Shown here: positions 25,001 through 35,946 of the stretch, one piece after another
Layout of the letters: every line of letters begins with the position of its first letter
How positions within the stretch are numbered: position 1 is the stretch's first letter
Source of the DNA: Dryas octopetala
Lineage: Eukaryota > Streptophyta > Magnoliopsida > Rosales > Rosaceae
Direction: 5' to 3'
NCBI GenBank assembly: GCA_963921425.1
Contig: OY992835.1
Location: 2,170,001 to 2,234,000, forward strand
Length of the DNA: 64,000 bases
Position numbers and translations under genes: made by a program
Notes under the pieces: model-generated
The model's database searches: none
What the model was told of the DNA's origin: nothing
What the model saw: only the letters and a program-made list of their open reading frames with translations

Positions 25001-25599
25001 GTAACTTTCAAACCGTAACTCCGATTTACGCGTGCTTCGTATCTACGAACTCGTGGACTCGAGACCTATCCAACGTGCCCAAAGTCAAAATCGAAAGCCC
25101 ACTAACTTTAAAAGTCAACTTTTGGGTCAAGCCCAAATTAAATCCAAAACCTTTTAATTTCCAAATAAATTCCCAAAATCCTTAAAATAAATTCTCAAAA
25201 TATTTAAAATAAATCTTTGAAAAATACAGGGTCTCACATAGCAGGTGGTGGAGATCGGCAGATTGAAGGTGGTGGAGTTCGCAGGTGGCAAATAGACTGA
25301 GAAAGTTACGAAGTGAGAACTGAGAATCCAGAGAGACAGAGAGCGTTAGACTGAAAGATTGATAGGTTGAGAATTGAGAGTTGAGAGATTGAGAATCGAG
25401 AGAGGGGATGGGATATATATCGGTTGGTCAGTCGGAGAACCAGTCCCAGAATTCCACACCGCTTTCGATCCGACATGTGTAAGTATCGGTGGACATACCG
25501 ATCGAATGCCGACTTTTCACTGACGCCACACCATCGAGCCAACTAATGTTGGTCAGTCCTGTCGGTCTTTCAGTATTTCGGATCAGAATTCCACCCCTT
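22055..25599. mobile_element. Non-autonomous hAT element, split by a solo LTR
   Basis: Terminal inverted repeats are TAGGGGTGGAATC on the left and, on the opposite strand, AAGGGGTGGAATTC on the right. A perfect 8-bp duplication ATTGTGAT flanks it at 22047-22054 and 25600-25607. The length and the TAGGGGTGG-type end are characteristic of plant hAT transposons. Without the inner LTR and its TSD the element is only about 736 bp and has no transposase, so it would depend on an autonomous relative. Confidence 0.88.
22435..25238 (-). mobile_element. Solo LTR inside the hAT element
   Basis: On the minus strand this begins TGTGAGACCCTGTATTTTTC and ends GGTTCGGGGCGTTTCA. It is 2804 bp and flanked by a perfect TAGCA duplication at 22430-22434 and 25239-25243. 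It is the same broad family as the plus-strand solo LTR at 13239-16287. Roughly 54-bp tandem repeats occupy about 23250-23400, and a GC-rich block lies at 24460-24900. ORFs within it (for example 24132-24458 and 24594-24860) are LTR sequence, not genes. Confidence 0.9.
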
Positions 25600-25607
25600 A
25601 TTGTGAT

Positions 25608-26625
25608 TGCCTATGTTCCACCCCAATACGTACAATAGAAAAAATATATGTTGCACAAGTTTGGCTATGTCGATAATACATGTTTGCTAATTACGGTAAA
25701 AATGACATGTATTGGCTAGACATAGAAGTTGAAATGTACAGTCTAGAAACTGGAAGAAAATTAAGTTAGCAAAAACAAAACAAGAAGGAAGAAAAAGTTG
25801 AAATTTAAGTGAACTGAAGTTAGCTAGTTACACCAAAATGTGCTAGCCCGACCTAGTCAAATTGGGCCCATTCATGCTTGTGCAGTGCCCATTTAATAAT
25901 AATGTTGTGCTCGTGCTAGCCCACATGACTAAGACCTAGGCCCGACACAACTCACAAATCGTGTCCCATTTGTGCTTGTGTCGTATTCATGTGGGGCCAG
26001 GTCCATGGGCCCTTTTTTGTTTGGGTTAGAAACTTATCTTTTATTATTATTTCTTAATTATAATTGAATATAGACATTTTTTGACTTGAAATATTAAATA
26101 TTCTCTTGTCAAATAGTTTATAAAAAGGTAAAAAATAATATTAAATCAGCCATAATTCGAGCCTATTTTGTGCTCGTGCTCTTGCTTGTGTCGTGTGCTT
26201 AATAGACCATAACTTTAGCCTAGCCTGGCCCATTAGCTTAAGTCATGCTCCTTCCATGTCGTGCCCATTTCATTCGTGCCATGTCTTGAAAGAAAACTAG
26301 GAGCTAGGCATGGGAAGTTTACAAACTAATCATGGAAATTGGAAGCTATTGCATACATCTCCTTGTTCTAACCAAGATCATATGGGTTCTGAACACGCAA
26401 ATATGGCTATTTTAAAATTAAATCAAGAAGTAAAGACTTATACATGTTTGCCTTGAGAGAAGCTCTAGCCAAGAGTTCCACCAAGCCCTTTCTTGCTCCA
26501 CCTTTGAGAAGCTCCCACGCCCAAGCTCAAAGATATGAGCTCTCTAGGAATTTACACACTAAACAAGATGTTGGAAGGATATGGGTTTAGAAAAAGGTTG
26601 CTAAAAGACCTTAGCTCCTCTAGGT
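25608..26625. other. Spacer with a GC-word-rich block
   Basis: Around 25840-26290 the words GGCCC, GTGCC and CGTGCTC recur in both orientations. That composition is common in subterminal parts of hAT elements, but I found no clean TIR/TSD pair. No gene is recognised. Confidence 0.4.
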
Positions 26626-26630
26626 GATGA

Positions 26631-26936
26631 ATGCAGCTTTCCCACAGGATGGTCAAGAACTTTTGTGGAATCTTGAGCATGTCAGGTAAATTGGATTTCC
26701 CTCAATTATCAGAAGTGAACAATAGCAGGGTTCGAGTCTCTGTTCGTAAAAGCACAGAACCAAGATACCCCATTGCCATGATTGTCAGTGTTGCTACTTC
26801 TCTTTGGCTTCCTCTGCCATCCCAAAATGTCTTTAACTTCTTCAGAGATGAGAAAATAAGAGCTCAGGTGTCTAACTATTAGATAGAACTCATTTATATT
26901 GTTTTACCAATAAATAGATGTTGCATGTGACCTTAT
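26631..26936 (+). pseudogene. Inverted copy of exon 8 and part of intron 8 of the HD-ZIP IV gene
   Basis: This 306-bp stretch matches the reverse strand of 32302-32606, about 95% by eye. It includes the exon 8 coding part (open from 26631, [20 protein letters not shown]), the exon/intron junction CAG|GTGTCTA, and about 60 bp of intron. Because intron sequence was copied, the duplication happened at DNA level. Relative to the gene it has amino-acid changes such as NNSR for NNSG and EPRYPIA for EPGQPNG. It has no start context, no flanking exons and the opposite orientation to the gene, so it is a fragment, not a gene. Confidence 0.9.
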
Positions 26937-27506
26937 TCGCATCAAAAGTAAAGTTGAGGGGGTAGATTAGTACAACCCATAATTCATATCCAGAATTGAA
27001 ACATAAAGCAAAGTTTAAGTTCTTTCTTTAAAAATTTCCCTTAACAAAAGGACTTGAACTTAGAGGCCATGGCGTTGTGGTTTCTTGTTTATGTGATTTC
27101 GGGTTCTTTTATATGTTTGGGGTGTTTATGAATTTTGGATGCTTTTGATCTAATCACTTACAACAAACGTTTTGATGCTCATGGGAAAGTGTTTTTTCAA
27201 AGTGCTTTTTATTGGCTTGAGGCCTTTCTTGGCCAGCACGCTTCATGTGTCCAATTTTGACTCTCTACCAAGTGTTTGTCCAAAGCATCTTGCATTAGTT
27301 TATTACTCCCAATTGATAAAACACTCTAGGAACTAATTATTAGTGGTATTTTTCTCCACAATACGAGAAATGTTCCAAGTTCATTCCTCCTTCCTGGGTT
27401 TGTTCTTGGTTCAAGTGTGTGTCTCATAAGTGGGTGAACAAAAGAAAGCAATGAGAGTACAATATAGTAAACTTGAAGAGGACAACTCAACAGAGTGGAA
27501 GAGTTA

Positions 27507-28404
27507 AGGGTCTGTCTGGTAACGTTTTACAGAACAATTTTCTAAAAACTGTATTGTAAAATGAAAATGACAAATTAAATTTTGTATTATCAAAATATGA
27601 GAAAGCGTCTGGTAGCATAATTGAAAAACAATTATATAAAACAAAAAAATGAAAACACATTTGATAGTAACCAATTATTACAACCAAATAATTATATTCA
27701 CAAAAGATATTAATTATAAATTATTATTAACCAATTTCATAAAATATATAATTAAAAAAGAGAGAAGTTTCGTAAAACCCAACCTACCTCGGCCGGCACG
27801 ACTACCTTGGAGGTGGAAGAGTTGTTGGTGGCCGTATTATTAATGGAGACAAGACTGCAAGCACCTATGATCTAGTTGAACAGATGTATTTTCTCTATGT
27901 AAGGGTTGTTAAGGCTTGTGAGCTTCCTACCATAGATGTTACGGGGAGTCTTGATCCGTTTATTGAAGCGAGAATTGGAAACTATAGAGGGATTACAAAG
28001 TATATATTTTGAGAGATGGGTAGAGAGAGAGAGAGAAAAAGAAATAGAGGAATAGAGGAGAGATGAAGAGAGATGGGTGAGGTGGGCAGCGGCGGGGGGT
28101 AGGGCTGCTGCCAAAGGTGGGTCTGGCTAGGTGGGGAGGAGATGCAGATCACATGTTTTTTCATTTTTCCATTTTTTTTTTCAGTTGTAAATTTTTTTTA
28201 TTTATTTGTGTCCGTATTCTCTATGTTTTCTAAATTCACTGAAAACATCATTTAGTCGTTTTCTGAATTTCCACTATAAATTAGAAATTCTATTTTGTGT
28301 TTTTCAAAAACTGTTTTCTCAATACGACAACCAAACGCATTTTTGACATTTTTTTAATTTGTAAAATGAAAAACCATTTTGTAAAATGTTACCAAACGCA
28401 CCCT
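27507..28404. mobile_element. TIR element with a captured gene fragment
   Basis: The ends are imperfect inverted repeats: AGGGTCTGTCTGGTAACG on the left and, on the opposite strand, AGGGTGCGTTTGGTAACA on the right. The motif GCGTTTGGTAAC is typical of small plant hAT elements. Subterminal sequence is also partly inverted (GTCTGGTAGCAT near 27609 and ACCAAACGCAT near 28331). I see no matching 8-bp duplication, so the flanks have diverged or the true end differs slightly. The interior holds an MCTP-like coding fragment. Confidence 0.6.
27809..28012 (+). pseudogene. Captured fragment of an MCTP (multiple C2 domain) gene
   Basis: This open reading of 67 codons has the residues GGGRVVGGRIINGDKTAS, then TYDLVEQMYFLYVRVVKACEL, then DVTGSLDPFIEARIGNYRG. 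This matches the start of a C2 domain in plant MCTP/FTIP-type proteins, which bind calcium and membranes at ER contacts and plasmodesmata. The aspartate in GSLDPF is a C2 calcium-loop residue. The reading stops at TGA 28010-28012, before the domain is complete, and the parent gene's other domains are absent. It lies inside a TIR element, so it looks like transposon gene capture. Confidence 0.75.
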
Positions 28405-28604
28405 AACTTACCCGACTCTTATGGGACTTCGCTGTTCAACAATGAGAGGGATGAAATTTTCTCTCAAAACTCAAGAAGTGGGGAATGAGAATTGGATGTT
28501 TCAAACCTAGGACCTCTTGCAAAAAAAGCTCTCATACTATGTTAAACAAGCACTGCATCCCAAAAGTTGACTGTATTGAAATTGGTTAGTGTATATTAGT
28601 TTAA

Positions 28605-29460
28605 GAGTGCTTATATTCCCACCCCCTTGTCCTATTTTTTTACTCACCTTATTTTTACGTATACCCTCCTATTAAATTTGAAGATATATAAAAACACTCT
28701 TCATACCCTTCATTATTCCTATAATACCCTTTGATACATCCATTAAGCACCCATAAGAATAATAGCATTTTGAATTAAATCGTTTGAAGTGAAAAACCAA
28801 AGTAATTCGGCCATTTTAGTTTCTCTCTTCCACTAATTAAGAAAAATTCTAGCTTTTTTTTTTTTTTTGTCAAAGAAAATTTTCAGCTGATGAGAGCATA
28901 TTAAAAGGGCTTTTCATTACCCAAGGGAGGAAGACTTAACACTAATATTGAATTGCATTTTCATGATGCAGTAGCGGGATATATTTTTTATTTTTTTTTA
29001 ACAAACTAATGCAATTAAACTTTTGTTCAATCCGCAGTTGAATATTAGGGTTCTCTCTAACGTCAATTGAAGATCAAATTCGATTAGTGTTCTCTCCGCA
29101 TTAAACTTGTGTTCAATTGATCCGCAATTGAGTTTAGTGTTTAATTGCATTACAAACCCAAAAAAAAAAAAAAAAACTGTTGTTAAGAATTCTTTTGCTT
29201 ACCTTTTCACTAGGTGAATTCTCTCTGACGTCGATTTGGAATAATGATATGAAAAAAATGAGAGAGATTTTATAGTTTACAAAGTTTAAATCGTTGTAAG
29301 GAGGTGGAGAGAGTAGGGAAGGGTGGGTAGAGTAGATTTATTTTTATTTTTTTTAGTCAAGTCCTTAGAGGTCATTTTACAAAATGATAAATTTGTCATT
29401 ATCTTTTGCATTAAAATATGGGTGAAAAAATAAGACAGGAAAGTGAGAATATAACCACTC
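28605..29460. mobile_element. 856-bp non-autonomous TIR element
   Basis: The ends GAGTGCTTATATTC and, on the opposite strand, GAGTGGTTATATTC are inverted repeats that stay similar for about 45 bp. A perfect 8-bp duplication TAGTTTAA flanks it at 28597-28604 and 29461-29468. There is no coding capacity. Internal direct and inverted repeats of CAATTGA and GTTCTCTC type lie at 29010-29150. An 8-bp TSD fits hAT or a short-TSD Mutator-like family. Confidence 0.75.
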
Positions 29461-29505
29461 TAGTTTAAATATCTCTAAAGAAGACAGTTGACTCTATGGT
29501 TTACA

Positions 29506-30761
29506 TGTCTTGCTGTAGGCGAGGTTTTTTGACCTTTGGGCGTGAGTGCGCGGGCGTGCCACTATTCAGCTTGGAGTAGTCGAATAGAAAAAGTGTGCAA
29601 AAAGGGAAATTAAAATAAATATGAGGCGCCAAATGAAAATCTAACTTTTAAAAGCAATTGAGTGATATAAAAGGAACGAGAAAAATTTATTTGAGTTCGT
29701 TTCTTGCCTAGGCATTCCAGGACTTTGGGTATGAACAACTAATGAAGACTAATAAATAAAAAGAGTCTAAAATAAACTGAAGAAAACTAGAAGACAAAGC
29801 TTTCAAATAAAAGCTAGCTAATGTAAAATAACATTAATGTAAACTCAATGCTAAGGACAGGCTAGATCTTAGCAAAGCAGCAGAGAAACACATGAATTAA
29901 TATTAAAGATCTTGGGACTTGACAAAAACATATAAAGAAATTAAAAGCAACAAAAGAGAGCTTGAAAGCTATGAAGGCGAAAATACAGAGAGCTTTAAGA
30001 ATTAAAAAGCCTATGGGCTGAATCTGAGAGCAAAAGTTACTATGAGATTTCACATTGCGTGAGTATTCTGGGTTTGTTTTGGGTATTGGAGGAGAGCTTT
30101 CCAATTGCCTTGTCTTTCTTTTTATATTTAGCAAATTCCTTTGTCCCCAAGTCTTGGTAGCCACGTGTGTGGTTGAGAGTGACCTGCTTTTTGGGTAGGT
30201 AGATATCTGTAGTTGAGTGACTTCGAGTGATGAACAGCTGTCTAAAAGATAAGAATGAAGTGTGAATGAGCTGGATTAATTGATAAGTAGTACAACAGTT
30301 GACACGCTGGCTAGCCGAGAGATATATCAAAGGCTGATTTAGAGCTTATGGCTGAGTGAGAGATTGTTTTGTTGTTGGATCAAGAACCAATACACACCTT
30401 AATTGCCCAAAAGATGCCCACGTGGACTTGTCAAAAAGAATTACAAACCCTAGGAAAGTGCTTCCACTCACATCATCCATGCTTACTACATATATATATA
30501 AGCCTTGTTTCAATCACTTCAAAGCCATGTGAATCACCTTTGCACCCATATTTGCAAAAATCATTCGCCCAGACCAATACCATTCGCGCCAAGAACAATT
30601 TGCTTAGGCCAAATTGTTCCCCTAGTCATTTCTTCGCCCAGCACCAATTAAGTCTATTCGTCAAGACTAAATATGCCTTCGCCAACCCATTTCTTGTCCA
30701 ATTTTTGCTCTTATGACTGTCTCCTAATTAATTCCGGGAGGTGTAAAAACGGGTACAAACA
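29506..30761 (-). mobile_element. Probable solo LTR related to the 16611-20414 element
   Basis: This region shares the phrase TAGGCATTCCAGGACTTT (near 29709) and an end of type GGTACAAACA (near 30752-30761) with the LTR at 19401-20414. A TATA-like run is near 30120 on the minus strand. I could not find a matching target duplication, so the boundaries are approximate. Confidence 0.45.
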
Positions 30762-31407
30762 GGGAGGGACTAAGCAATTCTAGTGCTCTACTGAAAAGTG
30801 AACATTCTATTGTATCTTGTGAAGAGGGATACTTGAAGACGACCATTCTCCATAAGAAAAGCTTCCCTTTTGAAGAGAATCGGTTAATAGGATTTGTAAC
30901 CCAATTCCTTTTCTCTCCATATGTAGTTGATTTGTTCACCTTGAAATGTCACTGAGAAATGTATGTACATAAGGTCTGCACTGCCATTGGGCGGTGAGCA
31001 GCTCCTGCTTGCTGATGCTATATATCTACATTTATGGTAGCAAAGTGAAAATGAAATAGTAGCCTAATCGGGAAGGCCCCTACGTTGTCATCGAAAGTCT
31101 GCTCAAATAGAGCATACCTTCTCATTAGGGTGGATAACAAACAAATATTTCCAACAAATGCCAAATTCCTGAAATATAACTCTATCGAAAGAAAACTCTA
31201 TCCAAAATAAAATTTGAAAAGGAGTCTTTGAACAATCAACTTTGCTGTCGTCACAAAGATTAAGCTCTCAGCCATTTCCTATATATAACTCTCATTTGGT
31301 GTCTTTCTGTATTTATTATGGAGATTTGTTACTGTCTTGATGTCCCAAACTTATAAGGAGACTAGTCCAATTTTTGGTATAGCAGCCACAGATACACCAA
31401 AAAAAGG
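30762..31407. other. 3' flank of the HD-ZIP IV gene
   Basis: No gene is recognised. The part next to 31407 should contain the 3' UTR and polyadenylation region of the minus-strand HD-ZIP gene, but no definite site can be assigned. Confidence 0.4.
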
Positions 31408-34400
31408 TTAGTCCAAGCCAGAGCAGTTCAGAGCAGCTTTTATTTTCTGAACAGTGGAACTGATAAGAGTATTGACAGTTGCCACTGCCTCCATGTTCAG
31501 CTGCTTCGAAGATGAGGGGCTGGAAACCAATATCTGGAATGCCACTGTAAGAAGTGAACCACCTGACCTGGCAGTGTTTGAACTGTTCGAACTTACAACC
31601 CCAGTTTCAGGACGGCCATCACCAGAGATTATGAACCCTGATGGAAGTATTGGTATGCTTAAAGAGTCCTCACCACTTACTGCAATATTGATAGCTGGTA
31701 TGTCAATGGGAGCATATATAACTAAGGACCCCAGAGCGTCAATGTAGCTCTCTTGAAGCATCAGCATGTTATTCTCGGTGGGGATGAAAGGCTGCTTCAC
31801 AGAAACCATAGATTTGAGTTAAAGTTTAACTGTTTATAAGGCCATAGACTCAACTTATTTAAAATCAACAACTTTAGAATTGAAAAGAGTATCAAAAATG
31901 CCAAGCATAAGCGCAGCATTTGAATGCCACATAGCCACATCAAAATGAGATGGTCTGAGTGTTTGTGAGTACTGAAATCTTTTCCTCATCTTTTCTATCA
32001 TTGAAGTAATTTAACCAAATCTTTGTACCATTAACATTCTAGAATGCACAGGATGACCCTATTTTAATAACCAAACATCATATTTATAATTTGCAATTGA
32101 ATCAGTTAAATTTTGGTTTCCCCATATTTCATGGGCTGGACAAACAAATCTATGAAAGAAAAGTGAAAGGATAGGAAATTACCTTAATAATGGATATAAA
32201 GTTTCCTGGATGAGTGCCACTTGAAATGTGTGCAATCTCTTGCACTGGATTTCCATTACAGAGAACATCCCACTGAGAGACAAATCAAATTGAGGTATTA
32301 TTAAGGTCACATGCAACATCTATTTATTGGTAAAACAATATAAATGAGACCTGTCTAATAGGTAGACACCTGAACTCTTGTTTTCTCATCTCTGAAGAAG
32401 TTAAAGACATTTTGGGAAGGCAGAGGAAGCCAAAGAGAAGTAGCAACACTGACAATCATGCCATTGGGCTGTCCTGGTTCTGTGCTTTTACGAACAGAGA
32501 CTCGAACCCCACTATTGTTCACTTCTGATAATTGAGGGAAATCCAATTTACCTGACATGCTCAAGATTCCACAAAAGTTCTTGACCATCCTGTGGGAAAG
32601 CTGCATTATGCTCCTCCTTCCTTCTGGCAAAGCAATCACTAAACAGTGGACAACATGATCATCACAATTCAAACACCATTATGGAATGATTAAGATGGAA
32701 AAGAGAACTAGACATGACTACAAAACCGTAGAGATCTTTCTTCTTCTTTTTGGTAAATTTTTTCTATTATGATTCTCTAATTTTCAAAATCATAGATGGT
32801 GATTGATGCAGACTTACCTCCTCCAAACTCACGAGTAGATGCAACTTCCTCCATTGAGTAAGCGAATCTCTCACACATTCTCTGAAGAGTACAAACCCAT
32901 CTTTCTGCTCCATATGCAATGTTACTACATACAAGATCTCTATAGAGCCGATGGGTTTGGGTCTTATCATCGACTTCCACATGTTCAACCCAAATTACCT
33001 ATTATTTTGCAAAATATTGAAGACACGATTCTTCCAATCAAAAACAAATTAGGAGTATTGTACAATTAAATGCTATCGGATGAAGCATGGAATGTCAAGA
33101 AAATAATGATTGTTTGCAATTATTTATGATGCCAGCATAGCCAGAACAACATTGATAATTATGGAAAAGTATAAATTCTGCTGCATGAGATGTGCAGGCT
33201 TGTAGAAATGGTTTTTTCTACTGCCATATATGAAATAATTTCAATATGATATGAAGGTATGCATTAGACTGGGAAGATACCTTCCCACAAACAACTGATA
33301 AAGAAATTTCTATTTATTTACAGAACTAACAAAGTTTTCTCAGGTGTAAGCAAACTGATGAAATAAGCTCCTCCAAATGTAACATTACTTTTCAATTAAA
33401 CCAGTCACAATTCACAGTGTAAATTAAAATACTGGCAAATTTCTTTCACATTAACCAAGAATATAAGGATTGTGAGGAATTTTCTTGTTTTTTATTCCCA
33501 TTAATCTGACTTGCATATCCTCAATAGTACTGCATGTAGATCTAATTGATATGGTTAAAGAGGTGGAGCTACTCACCTTGGAGCATCCATTAGGCATTTC
33601 TTGAATCATGCATCCAGAAGGAAGCCTCCAAGATCGGGAAGAACAGTTAGTACTCTCTTTTGAGCAATCATAAGAAACATCCACAATCAACCATGTGCCA
33701 AGTTCAATCTGCTGACAATGGCGAAGAAAGTAGAAATCTCGCGGCAGCACCAATGGCGAAAGAATGTGCATTTGTTCATACATCTGCATTAAAGCTCTTC
33801 AACTTGTATGACACTCTATGAAAATAATTACTTAACTTAACTAAACAATGGATTTATATGTACCAGCTGCAAACAACCACTCCGATTTCCTCCCATTCCA
33901 GTTTCAAGCACTTGAATTGTCTGAGCTTTCGCAACAATTGTGGGAAAGATATCTAGCCATTTATTCTGCAAAGTTAAGCCAGTGTGCTTAAATTGGTTTG
34001 ATCTTTCCAGCTGTATAGTGATAATGAAGATTTAATTTTCTAGTATATATAGGAGATAACGGAATAGTAAGAGGTATCAGCACTAACTGAATCTAAAAAC
34101 ATGTCAACCAAATGCATTGCACCAATGGTCACTATTCCTGAATCTTTTGAAGACTCGACACGAGAACTGGAGCTTTTGAAGTGATTAGCCCTTGGGAATA
34201 TCTTATCATAGTTTTCACGGTTGAGGACATATCTCCCATCACCCGGAGACTTAATCCACATAGGCTCATCAACCCGCAAGATTCTAAGCAATTCTTCCAT
34301 GGCACTGGCAGCTGTCTCTGCCATGAGTGTCTTTTCCATTTCAGGGATTGCTTTTAATTGGTTAGCTAATGCAGCATTAGTAGAAATTACAGGATTCGTA

Positions 34401-35946
34401 CGGTCAAGATTAAGGGCAGGACTTCCCATCCCTTGGTTCATGGAACTTCCTGGTGATAAATCCAACGAGGATCCGGGGACAGATGTCAGCGAATCAATTT
34501 GTGATGGCGGTTTCCCAATATACTTGGCAAGAAGGCTGGCTACCTTTCCATGCTGCAAAAAAAAAAAAAAAAAAAATTCCTAACTAGACATCATTAAAGT
34601 GAATCCACCTATAAATATAACGAACAATAATAAATGACATTAAAAATCTGATCAAATGATGATGTATATAGAGAGAAATTATTCGTTTTCCAAATATTTG
34701 CCTCTTCTCTCAAATGGACATTCTCCAGCTGAAGTTTCTGTAAACAAAGCTGCCTCTCTTCCTCTCCAAAGGGTGGACCACCACAAGATGGGCAAATGAC
34801 ATTCTTCAATGCCTCTCTGATTGCAAGGTTTTCACATGTGATCTTTTCATTCTCTGTCCGAAGAACAGTGTTGTCTGCTCTCTCATTTTGAGCCTGAAAA
34901 GTCCAAGTATAGAAGATTCGTCATTACAGATGCAATAAGAAAACCAAATTGCTAAGCACATCACTGGAGTAAGAAAAATAGAGAACCTTGGTTTGAGTTC
35001 TCTTGTTCTGAAACCAGAACTTGATCTGTTTTGATTCAAGCCCCAACTCCCTGCTCAACTGACGACGCTGGTTTTCATCCGGATGCGGGCAATTCTTGAA
35101 AAACCTTCACCCAAGAGAACCCGTCATCATTGAAGGATGCGTGACGAAGAGGGAAAAACCCTCATATTGGAGATAAGCAGAGCCGAATAGGATTAATTAA
35201 TATCAAATGCATTGAAATTCAATCCAAGATAGATATGTTAATCATGCAAGGAAGACAGTGCAACCAATAAAAAGTTCAAGCAGGATTAGATGCAGATCAA
35301 GATCTATATTGAAAATTTAAAAGCAAGTAAAGATCATCACTTGAAGAAAAGCTTCACCTTGCTAGTACAGACATATCAGAAGACAAGCCTTCCAATGAGA
35401 AAATAGTACATGCAAAAACATCTCTAACATCTACATATTTTTTCTTCTTAATTGTTTTCTTTGGTTTGGGGAAACAGATCTTCTTATATGAACTAGAGAA
35501 GGCATACAGGTAATCAGCCTTTGACATATACATGATAATCATCCTATAGAAAACCAATTCCAAAAGGGGTTGATACAGAAAAATTATTATAATCTTGAGT
35601 GAGAAAATGATATGAACACCATGGTCACATGCATATATAGACAAAATACCCATCTCTGGAAAATGATCTAATTAGATATTGAATAGGATTTGACCAAAAA
35701 AGATACTCAATGGAAATCATATATTTATGTCAAGGAACAAAATAATATTGATGTGATTTTGTCCTTCATATGTGAACATAGCTGAAGTGAAGTTGAGAAA
35801 AATGGAGAGGTTGGGGTATCTTACGCTTCAAGCTGCTGTATCTGAAAAGAAGTGTGACGGTTATACGACCTCCTGCCCCTGCGAGGATTGCTGGAGGCGT
35901 CTTGTTCATCACCCGAGGCTCCACCATTTCCCATTGCAAAGTCCAT
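31408..35946 (-). CDS. HD-ZIP class IV homeobox/START transcription factor
   Basis: This nuclear DNA-binding protein belongs to the GL2/HDG family, which controls epidermal cell identity. Ten exons, read from right to left: 35946-35825, 35104-34987, 34893-34702, 34552-34088, 33965-33864, 33783-33577, 32998-32818, 32638-32370, 32272-32183 and 31791-31408. They join in frame to about 709 residues, normal for the family. The homeodomain is at about 22-80 ([20 protein letters not shown], then [10 protein letters not shown]). The zipper-loop-zipper is at about 81-145, with the [13 protein letters not shown] loop. START is at about 222-455 ([25 protein letters not shown]), and the C-terminal domain ends [23 protein letters not shown] and the tail [13 protein letters not shown] resemble the Arabidopsis HDG8/9/10 and rice ROC8 group more than GL2 or PDF2. 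Intron 3 appears to use a GC donor (GAG|GCAAAT). All other introns are GT-AG. Start chosen: MDFAMGNGG, the ATG that opens exon 1. Confidence 0.93.
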
